NCBI GenBank assembly: GCA_904063045.1
Contig: CAJFCJ010000001.1
Location: 7,501-71,500, forward strand
Length of the DNA stretch: 64,000 nt
Reading direction: 5' to 3'
DNA from: Dimorphilus gyrociliatus
Lineage: Eukaryota; Annelida; Polychaeta; Dinophilidae
The notes beneath the pieces were generated by a model. The model searched no databases. It worked only from the letters and a program-made list of their open reading frames with translations, and was not told the DNA's origin. This document shows positions 56,201 to 64,000 of this stretch, piece after piece. Each line of letters begins with the position of its first letter. Position 1 is the first letter of the stretch. A program made the position numbers and the translations under genes.

Positions 56201-57711
56201 TTTAAAAGTTGAAAAGGTTAGTAAACAATTATATATTAATATTAATTACCATTTATAAAAGAGAAACTATTAAAACACTGCAAAACTAGTTGAATATTAG
56301 TTTGATATACGAAAGACAAATTGAATAGTTTACTATTTTCACTTGTAAAGGCTTAAAAATAATTAGTTTAGATAATATGATAAGTATCCTTTGAGTTTCT
56401 AGATTCCTACATATTAATTTATTACTTATAGATAAAAATAGGTTAAATATATAGTATATACATACTGTACATGTATATTAAAAAGTGTTACTTTTCAGAA
56501 TATCTCAATTTCTATACTCATTCATATATAAATCATGTAAGACTATAAGCAATTACTTGATAAATAATTTGTTTTTAAAGTTTTTTACAAGCTTAAATAA
56601 CGTATATAAACTTTCTATATAAATAAATATATAACATTTAAATATATAATGTACAGAGTGTATATAGATATGATATTGGGCTATTCTGCCCCATATTCAC
56701 TTTCTCGCCAGGATGCAAATACAACAAAAGTCCTTTCCCCTTCGTCAAACAAATAAAACACTAAACTTTTCATTTATGTGAACGATATGATATATAGATT
56801 TTTATTCGAGCTGAAAAAGAAAGAGATTTATAACATTCTTTCTTTCATAGACCTTTAACCTTTTATCTTGTTTTGTTTTCTTTTTTATTGTTTTTTTAAA
56901 AAAAAAAACAGTTTCCTGTAACTAAAACATTAGAAATCAAAAATGTCGGATATTTAAATGTCAATATATGTATACATAGTATATATAATCTTCATTTAAC
57001 AAAGCAGAGAATATACATTGTATATATCGCGTTCGGAAAGGTGAACTTGTAGTTGTTATTTCTATTATTATTAAAAAAATCGTGAATTTTAGAATTAATA
57101 ACAACAAACAATATTAAATTATGTATATATACTTGTATACAAGTATATATATGTCATTCAAGGCATTTAATATCTAAATTTATTGTAATATAAGAGCTTC
57201 ACTCTTTAGAAAGACAGGAGCAAAAAGTTAATTTAATTATCGGTTAGACTGGTGCTCTTTTACTGTATTATATATATGATTTAAGGTATTATCTTTTAAT
57301 TCTTAAGGAACTATCGTGATAAAAAGTATTCACTAATTACGTTCTTTCATTTCCTCTCACTGAGTACTGTCGATTTCCACCATTTCTTATGAAATATAAA
57401 ATTCCATTAGCAGATTTTTTTTCTCTTTCACTTGAATTTTTAACGAAGAAGGATGTTAAGTATAACTTAACTTTTATTTACTCCAGGGATCTCTACCTCC
57501 GTTACTCGATGAATATTTTGATGTTGCCGACCCATCTGATAACTATAACCAAAACGGTTATGACGCAGTGACATCGCCTATGTCAAATATGGGAGCGTCA
57601 CCAAGTATGGTTGCATCACCAGGCAGTTATTACAGTTCAGTGGCATCTCCAGCTTCCACTCCGCTCAGCCAATCGCCTTCCTCAAGTTTACATAGGCCAA
57701 GCGTCGATTAA
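52600..57711 (+). CDS. EcR: Nuclear receptor NR1H group, ecdysone-receptor-like, 6 exons
   Basis: Exons: 52600-52909, 52977-53015, 54299-54696, 55566-55953, 56023-56216, 57487-57711, all in phase, giving 517 aa. A Ser-rich A/B region precedes the DNA-binding domain: [20 protein letters not shown] with P-box CEGCKG, then [18 protein letters not shown] and [19 protein letters not shown], then a Lys/Arg-rich extension. The ligand-binding domain keeps EcR/LXR hallmarks: [33 protein letters not shown] with [25 protein letters not shown] and helix 12 [11 protein letters not shown]. The MMxR..RRYD and [18 protein letters not shown] stretches favour EcR over LXR or FXR. EcR pairs with RXR/USP to control transcription. 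A Ser/Pro-rich F region of about 50 aa follows helix 12. The first exon contains TTTTACAG, so the true start could be upstream of an acceptor at about 52644. Confidence 0.95.
52977..53015 (+). CDS. EcR: 39-nt microexon of the nuclear receptor (P-box)
   Basis: Acceptor ATTTAG and donor AAAG before GTCTGT enclose 39 nt. They encode [14 protein letters not shown] with split Gly codons at both ends. This exon carries the end of zinc finger 1, including the residues that read the DNA half-site. Without it the flanking exons would still join in frame, but the protein would lack two of the zinc ligands. Confidence 0.93.
53016..54298. other. Nuclear receptor intron 2
   Basis: 1.28 kb of very AT-rich sequence with a (TA)n tract at about 53205-53237. 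No exon recognised. Confidence 0.8.
54697..55565. other. Nuclear receptor intron 3
   Basis: AT-rich with TATA microsatellites near 55115-55150 and one AGATGGCGCTAG motif on the minus strand at 55527-55540, close to the acceptor. Confidence 0.8.
56217..57486. other. Nuclear receptor intron 5
   Basis: 1.27 kb, AT-rich, with several TATATA patches. It separates most of the ligand-binding domain from the helix 12 exon. No exon recognised. Confidence 0.8.
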
Positions 57712-57747
57712 TATCATTACTCTTAAGACTGCAAAGGAAAAATTATA

Positions 57748-57753
57748 AATAAA
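57748..57753 (+). terminator. Poly(A) signal of the nuclear receptor gene
   Basis: AATAAA 37 bp after the stop codon at 57709-57711. A signal so close would imply a very short 3' UTR, and other AATAAA copies lie near 58150 and 58640, so the used site may differ. Confidence 0.35.
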
Positions 57754-58212
57754 ATTGAATGTCTGTTATTATTATTATTATTGTTATTATACTAATTGTG
57801 TGTTTCAATATATCGCAATGTAGTTTGATGAGTTTTCGTGTACGTTTGTATGCATAAAGTATGTATCAATGTATGTATGTATGTATGTACGTGTTTTTTT
57901 TCCCTTTTATACGTTATTTATTTCTTACTTAAAAAGAATATTGAAAGAAAAATTTTCATTATTATAAGGACAAAGAAAGGCAGCAGAAGAAAAAGAAAAG
58001 AAAGAGAAAAAGTCTTATTCTATCAACTGTTGAAAAAGAAATTGAATAGTTTTTTTTTTAAAAAAAAATGTTACAACTAAAAAACAAAATATAATACCAA
58101 ACATTGAAATAAGAATTGGTTATATTTGAAATATTTTGAAAAAAAATTGAATAAAGATATCTTGATACAGTCATTTACTTGTTATCTATTGTTTTTATAT
58201 TTTGATGATATA

Positions 58213-58259
<47 letters not shown>

Positions 58260-59050
58260 CTCTCTCTTTCTCTTTATCAAACTCTTTCTCTCTTAATATT
58301 ATTTTTAGCTATATAAGTTTATAAAGATGTTAAAAATAATTAAAATATTAATATAAAAGGGAGGGTAGCTCTGATAAAACATTTTTGCTAAATAATTTAG
58401 TAAGCAACAAAGTGAAGAGGGTAACAGCTATTTGTGTGTAAAAAAATTTTCAAATTATCCCTTCTCTCTCTCTCTCTCTCTCTCTCTGGCTCTACGCTCT
58501 CTTCTCACAATTCTCTTCTTCCTCTTTCTCTTCCTCTTGGTCTTTCTTCTTCGTTGGTAACACACCTCCGCAACAAACCAGAATAAAAGATTCAACGTAT
58601 TTCAAGTCTGTTAAAATATATATAAGATTCTGTATTTAAATAAATAAAGGAAAATCGTAGAAAAGATTATATTTCTTCATTTTCTATTGTTTACACGTTA
58701 TGTGTGTATAGTATGATCGTTTTCATTAGTAAAATGCATATGTAAAGTGTATTGTACACTGGATGAATTTCATAAGTATATTATCTGATAGTATAAGTTA
58801 TTCAAATCTATATTGCTTCTTTCAATATTCATATTTTTATTCATATCATTCGGGGTCAATTGAAGGGTAAAAATAGATTAAAAGAAATTTTTGTACTAAC
58901 TTTATTTAGTATTAAATCATTGATTATTTAATTATGAATATCAACCATTTGTTTTCGATAAATTTATTCAAGAGTTCACTAACCAATTCATTCATAAATT
59001 AGCCCGAAAGTATGTTTAAGAGTCCGTTCGTCGATTGGTTGAATTCGTAG
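57754..59050. other. Intergenic region between nuclear receptor and PDF gene
   Basis: AT-rich flank with CT microsatellites at about 58217-58258 and 58463-58487 and a GTAT tandem near 57861-57888. No gene recognised. Confidence 0.6.
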
Positions 59051-59074
59051 TGACGTCACTATGATATTATATAA
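59051..59074 (+). promoter_or_regulatory. CRE and TATA box of the PDF neuropeptide gene
   Basis: A perfect CRE, TGACGTCA, lies at 59051-59058 and TATTATATAAA begins at about 59064, in front of the presumed start of transcription near 59100. An ATTGG (inverted CCAAT) lies about 15-20 bp further upstream. Closely spaced CRE and TATA is a common layout in cAMP-responsive neuropeptide promoters. Confidence 0.6.
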
Positions 59075-59094
59075 ACTCTCAGCTTCTGTTCTAA

Positions 59095-59137
59095 AAGCGC
59101 TTTACATCCGCTACTAGACACTAGAAAATAAATCGAG
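59095..59137 (+). other. PDF: Non-coding first exon of the PDF gene (5' UTR)
   Basis: The sequence downstream of the TATA box contains no ATG and ends at ATCGAG before a strong GTGAGT donor at 59138. The matching acceptor AATGTAG ends at 59211, four bases before the start codon at 59216. The 5' limit is approximate. Confidence 0.6.
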
Positions 59138-59215
59138 GTGAGTGCAAATAAATAAATTTTTATGGTTAATTAATATGTTTACCTGCAAAATTTGTTCATT
59201 TCATAATGTAGTATT

Positions 59216-60874
59216 ATGATGCCCTTAAAACTACTGGTTGTCCTTTTGGGTTTCTTATTATTGGCTGATACGACCCCTATTAAGCGAGACACCTCAGTCT
59301 CTGATTTTGCGGAAGTAAGTTATTTTTCCAAAAATATATTGCTTTTCTACATTAGCTTAGCCACAGGTCAATTAATGCTGTTAAGAGCACATGTCAAAAA
59401 AATATACAGTATTAATAAATCGACACTAAATCTACCGTACACAAGAGGTTTTTAACTATTGTAAATAACATATTTCAAAGTTTTACTTATGATCTTTAAG
59501 CATGAAAGGAAGGACATTAAAAATTTACACTCGTCCTCATAGGATTTTTATGTGTTATATCCAAAAAATTTATTTCCTACCGCTATTTATTATTTATTGT
59601 CTAATTTTGAAATCTTGTAATTCGGAAATTCTTGAAAAAAAGAAGACAAGAGAGACTTTAGTAGTTCTTTTTAAACTGCTCTAAAAGGGCTTAAAGAAGG
59701 AGTTCAAGAAGTTATAGAAATGCAATTTACCCATCTTCTCTTCTTATCTTAATCCTTCTTCTAAAGCTTGTTTTCTTTTCATGCCATCTTCATGCAATTT
59801 ACCCATCTTCTCTTCTTATCTTAATCCTTCTTCTAAAGCTTGTTTTCTTTTCATGCCATCTTTATCCTCTTTGAAGACAATCTGTTGAATAGAGTGTAAT
59901 ACGATGTGGAAAGAACAGATAGTACTAATACCAATTTGTTAGAATTATGTAAATTCAATTTAGATGAACAATAACATATCTGCTTTGCTTTCTTTTTCAA
60001 AAGTGCTAGATCTAATAGATAATACAAAATTATTCCTGTACTGTATATCGAATTTATTAAGACTTTATTATATTTATTCAGTATTATCTCTATCCACAAA
60101 CTTTCTAATTTTCTTCGAATATAATAACTTCTACATGTACGTTATATGGCGTAGAGATAACGGTACAGCTTTCTCCTTGGATATGCGCGATTTAAATACT
60201 TCAAAGTAATCTTCATAGAGAAATTTTTCAAAGGTAGTAAAAGTGAAAATGAAGGGAAGGAGACAAGATAGAGGAGGATATGTTTGAGAATAAATCGACA
60301 CGCCCCAACAAGAATAGAGAAAGACTTTAGACTTACAAAAAAAAATTTATTACTTATTATTTTTTAGATATAATATATCTAATAATGTTAGCGAAAATAT
60401 AAGCTAGATGAGTCTATACTTTTCCTTCTGTTCTCTTTCTATAAAAAAAATATATAATGAAGATAAATGTATACAAATGAATTTGAAAAGATAGAGGAAA
60501 AAGAAATGGGTAAAAGTCACTTAGAGTAAACGTCAACAGCCATAAACGAGCAAATCAGTTGGAATTCCATTATCTCTCCCAAGATTTGGAGGACATCCTC
60601 CATCTAATTTAAAAACAGAAAATTGCTCATGCCTACAAATAGAGACGCTAACAAAGAAAGAAACTAGATTTCTGCCTTTGAAAATTTTAAAAAACATGAT
60701 TAATATTTTCAATTTCCTAAAAAAAGATAATTAAAATTCATGTTACATACTTTTGGCCTTAACCCTGTTTATTTGATTGATGAACATGTCTATTTCCACA
60801 AATTATATTTGGCCAAATATTTATATTAAAAATAAAGGATTTATATATATCTATATATCTATATATACTGTATA

Positions 60875-60911
<37 letters not shown>

Positions 60912-61205
60912 TGCATATATTCTGCAAAATAACCAAATAAAAATTCAACTCTGCTCACAATAGTTATTTCTAACATAAACATATATAATATATAACATAT
61001 TTTCATTAACTAATTGAAATTTTACTTTAAAAAATCACGTTTGCTCTAATTAACTAAGGAATTATCATCGGTTGGAAGAAAACTGATAAGCTTGGCAGAA
61101 AAGATAAAGCAAAATGGAGGAGAAAAGGCTATAAAGAGAAATTATGGAACCTTAGACGCGTTGATAGGAATGCCTGATTTCTTCCACCAAGGAAAGAAGC
61201 GTTAA
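59216..61205 (+). CDS. PDF: PDF/cerebrin-type neuropeptide precursor, 2 coding exons
   Basis: Exons 59216-59314 and 61059-61205 join in phase 0 to give an 81-aa precursor. Exon 1 holds a signal peptide (MMPLKLLVVLLGFLLLADTT) followed by PIKR. Exon 2 holds a spacer (ELSSVGRKLISLAEKIKQNG, then GEKAIKR) and the C-terminal peptide NYGTLDALIGMPDFFHQ. That peptide is followed by GKKR and the stop, the signal for dibasic cleavage and C-terminal amidation. The 17-residue amidated peptide fits the lophotrochozoan PDF/cerebrin pattern (N-x-G-T-x-D-A-L-x-x-x-P-D), recalled from Aplysia cerebrin and annelid PDF. PDF acts through a class B GPCR and is linked to circadian and locomotor control in other animals. 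Splice borders are GAA before GTAAGT and TAACTAAG before GAATTA. A variant poly(A) signal ATTAAA lies at 61273-61278. Confidence 0.9.
59315..61058. other. Intron of the PDF gene
   Basis: 1744 bp, AT-rich. It contains a perfect 71-bp tandem duplication at 59720-59862 and TA microsatellites near 60840-60912. The acceptor is preceded by CTAAT and TAACTAA, good branch-point candidates. Confidence 0.8.
59720..59862 (+). repeat. Tandem duplication, two identical 71-bp copies (period 72)
   Basis: Copy 1 spans 59720-59790 and copy 2 spans 59792-59862. Both start ATGCAATTTACCC and end ATGCCATCTT with no mismatch seen. Perfect identity implies a recent event. It lies in the PDF intron and does not touch a splice site. 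Confidence 0.95.
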
Positions 61206-61484
61206 AAGAAGATAAAATGTCTTTTTTTTTTCCATTCCGAAATATCTTTTTTCATTCTTTGTTTAAAATCGAATTAAATGCAATACATGTGTGAAAAATA
61301 TTTACAAATTCTTCTATTACTTCATTCTATGAAAATCCTAAGATAAAAAAAGAGTCTCATTTGAAGGTCAACCTTAACTTAAAGTATTACTCTGGATAAT
61401 ATTAAAAAAATTAGTCCTTTCGGCTAAGTACGTTAATGTTCCGTAAAAAAAAAACCCACTCTCCTTCTCTCTTCTCTTTCTCTC

Positions 61485-61543
<59 letters not shown>

Positions 61544-64000
61544 GTCCCTCTCTCTCTCTTCTGGTCAGCTTTCTCAGCTCACATTTTAACTCAACCTTTT
61601 CTTGAATTTTAGAAAGATTACTACGGACAAGCCATAGCTTTGATTCTAATAGCTACAAAAATAGATTATCTAATAATAGAATATATACAATATCTGTTCA
61701 TTAATATTTTTCCTACTTGAACATGAAAAAGTGTGAAAAAGAATCATCATCTTTTCAATAAAATGCAACAAGACCGCTTTATTTAATTTTCAAAAGCGTT
61801 ATTAACTATATTATAGTTTTTAGCGATCGATCACGGATAATCTGGCTTTTTTTTTGTTAACCGACTACAGATTATATTCTCGTTGACAATTGCAACCTTT
61901 TAGAGAGAAAACAAAATATACTTTGACGAAGTATTGACTCAAAATAAAACATAAACAATGTCGTTATAAAAAAATTATCGATTAGTTCTCCTCGGCGTCT
62001 AATTATGAATTCAAAATAACATCAATAAAAAAAGAAACAATCATAGAACAACTATGTCTCTTTTAACTATAGTAATTTATTATTAAAATGTTGTATTACT
62101 ACTTCTATCTCCTTAATGCCAGTATTATTCACGTTACGGTTACAGTATACTAAAAAATGTAATAGTCTTCTTTTAAGATCATACAATATTCATTTGTTAG
62201 CAGAATTAATACCACTTGACAATGTTAAAGTCTGTTAGATGGCGCTAGTTTCTAACAACTTGGTCTTAAAGCGGAGTGTACTAGAATATACATGGAGGGA
62301 CAGGTATAGTTTAAATATATGTATACCACATTTTAAAGCAAATAATAAGAATTGGTTAAGTAAATTTATTTAATGTCTGCTTTGTTAAAGATGTCTTTAG
62401 AGACGTTATTCACTATACATACAGGTATACAAGTTGATATACAGTATATACATATATATATACGTTTTGATAAGTATTTCGTTCTATTTTCATATATTTA
62501 GACAGGAAGTTAAAAGAAAAAGGACAGGAAGGGATCTAATAATAAAAAAAATTAACAAAATCTTTGCACGTTAAGCCTATATGCTCTATGTATATAAACC
62601 TAAAAGTCAAAATGATAAAGTTCTTAAGCGGTGTCTACCCGTCGCCTACTTAATTGCGTAATATTTAATTTATAAGGTGTAGAAGGTATTTTTTCTTAAC
62701 GTTCAATTTAATTTAAATTCTTTAAGCATTTTTTTTATCCTGGCGACATTATGCAAGATCACTTTACACAAAGCAGCTTTTGTCACTTTGGACGTTTACT
62801 TTTCATTTGACTTTGTCCCTTGTCAAGAGAATGTGACTTCTCTTGACATGCTTTAGTCCTTGGTTTTTACGGATTTATCAAAAAAATAGAGAAATAAAAG
62901 AGAGTTAAAGTAAAATAGAAGAAAATCGAAAAAGAGATAAAATTTGCATACGAAATTTATTCTGACACCAAACAGAGCCGTAGCCGTTGGCTTTATAGCT
63001 ATTATCAGTCAAACATTTCGTCTACTGAAAAATGAAAGGGTACTAGGATAAAATCACTTTTTTCTTTCTATCTATACAATTTACAGTCACCTCCCTCTCC
63101 TCCTTACTCCTCCTACTCATTTCTTTATTTTCCGTTAAAAATACCATTCATCGAAGAGGATTCTAATACCTTACTTTTAGACATTCAATCTTTATCTAGC
63201 ACATTACTATAGTTCTTGTATTAAATTACCTTCTCAAAGAAAAAGAAAAGAAAACATAAAGCTGCTACACACTTAAATAGAGATAAATAAGGGAAAAGAG
63301 ATAAAAGAAATTGTTGAATTAAACGCTTCTGTCGGTGAATTATATTATCAAAAGAGAATGGATTTGATCAGTTTATATCAAACAAAACTAAGGTGAAAAC
63401 TTTTCGGTGAATTGCGCCAGAACGAAGAGAATAAACAAAATTCCTAGATAAACTCGGTGTATACTCGAATTGTTTATTTACGAATGTAGTTACAATATCC
63501 GACTATCATCAAAGTAGTTAATTAATTAAATTGGTTCCTTTTTCCGCTCCTTTAAGTTTTTTTGTCACTACTATTATGAACATTAAAAGAAACGAAATAA
63601 AATTTAAGAATATTTCTCTTCCATTCACTACAATTTCCCTTATTTTTGAACAAATATTTCAAATAGAAAAATACCGTCAAGTATTAACATGGCTTTTAGG
63701 CATTTTTCTTCTATTTCTCTTATTCCTTTACAGAAAGCTTTTATTTTCATTTGATTGTTAGACGTTTTATAATCTCTTCTACAAAATTCAATGATTTTTT
63801 TCTCAGCTATTCATCCTTTTTAAAGTACTTGTTATAAAAATAGTCTTCTACACATTTCAGAAAGGAGAAAAAACACCAAAATATAATACTAACTTACTTA
63901 TTAAACTTAATACAATATATTAAAATCATTCTGACCCTTCTCTTCACTGTTTACGTATAGTGTAAATGTAAAAGAAATAACAATAAAAGAGACTATCAAA
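61206..64000. other. Region downstream of the PDF gene
   Basis: No gene recognised. A CT microsatellite spans about 61496-61540 and an AGATGGCGCTAG motif lies at 62237-62248. The sequence is AT-rich, and the longest open stretches begin without ATG or are low complexity. Confidence 0.6.
61496..61540 (+). repeat. (CT)n microsatellite
   Basis: About 21 CT units, flanked by CTTT-interrupted copies. Downstream of the PDF gene. Confidence 0.9.

Noticed and set aside
63531..63761. 76-codon plus frame at the right end with a hydrophobic stretch
   Set aside because: It opens without an ATG, is Phe/Leu/Ile-rich as expected from AT-rich sequence, and has no supporting signals.

Overview
The window is eukaryotic, from an invertebrate animal. 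It has spliced genes with GT-AG introns of about 70 bp to 15.7 kb, is AT-rich, and carries many microsatellites. I assembled seven protein-coding genes by matching splice sites, reading phase and family landmarks. Two features point to a lophotrochozoan, most likely an annelid or mollusc: a neuropeptide of the PDF/cerebrin type (NYGTLDALIGMPDFFHQ-amide) and an ecdysone-receptor-like NR1H receptor. I cannot name the species.

Layout: (1) 1-28117, minus strand: transcription factor AP-2 (TFAP2). Five coding exons lie at 28117-28082, 12361-11951, 5240-5186, 3085-2884 and 95-1, and the gene continues past the left edge. A possible alternative first exon lies at 15287-15255. Its long introns hold microsatellites and several GC-richer, motif-dense blocks that look regulatory. 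(2) 28118-34908: no supported gene; a presumed regulatory flank. (3) 34909-37888, minus strand: an ADAM10/Kuzbanian metalloprotease in seven exons. (4) 38878-41948, plus strand: a two-exon DUF229-family membrane protein, divergent from ADAM10 across a (GA)n tract. (5) 43215-48054, plus strand: an unusual ten-exon type I transmembrane collagen with the order signal peptide, two MAM or MAM-like regions, 63 tandem Pro-Val pairs, about 170 Gly-X-Y triplets, EGF-like modules, transmembrane segment and tail. All nine of its introns are phase 1. (6) 49252-49852, minus strand: a two-exon secreted or GPI-anchored Ly6/three-finger protein. (7) 52600-57711, plus strand: a six-exon NR1H receptor with a 39-nt microexon for the P-box. 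(8) 59216-61205, plus strand: a PDF-type neuropeptide precursor in two coding exons behind a CRE plus TATA promoter.

The genes do not form a pathway or operon. Several are developmental or signalling genes (AP-2, ADAM10, EcR-like, PDF). At the non-coding level an AGATGGCR motif recurs more often than composition predicts and resembles the CTCF core. One site at 18007 closely matches the full CTCF consensus. A TATAC-N-GTATA odd palindrome also recurs, usually beside TA microsatellites. No rRNA, tRNA, CRISPR, intact transposon or viral element was recognised.
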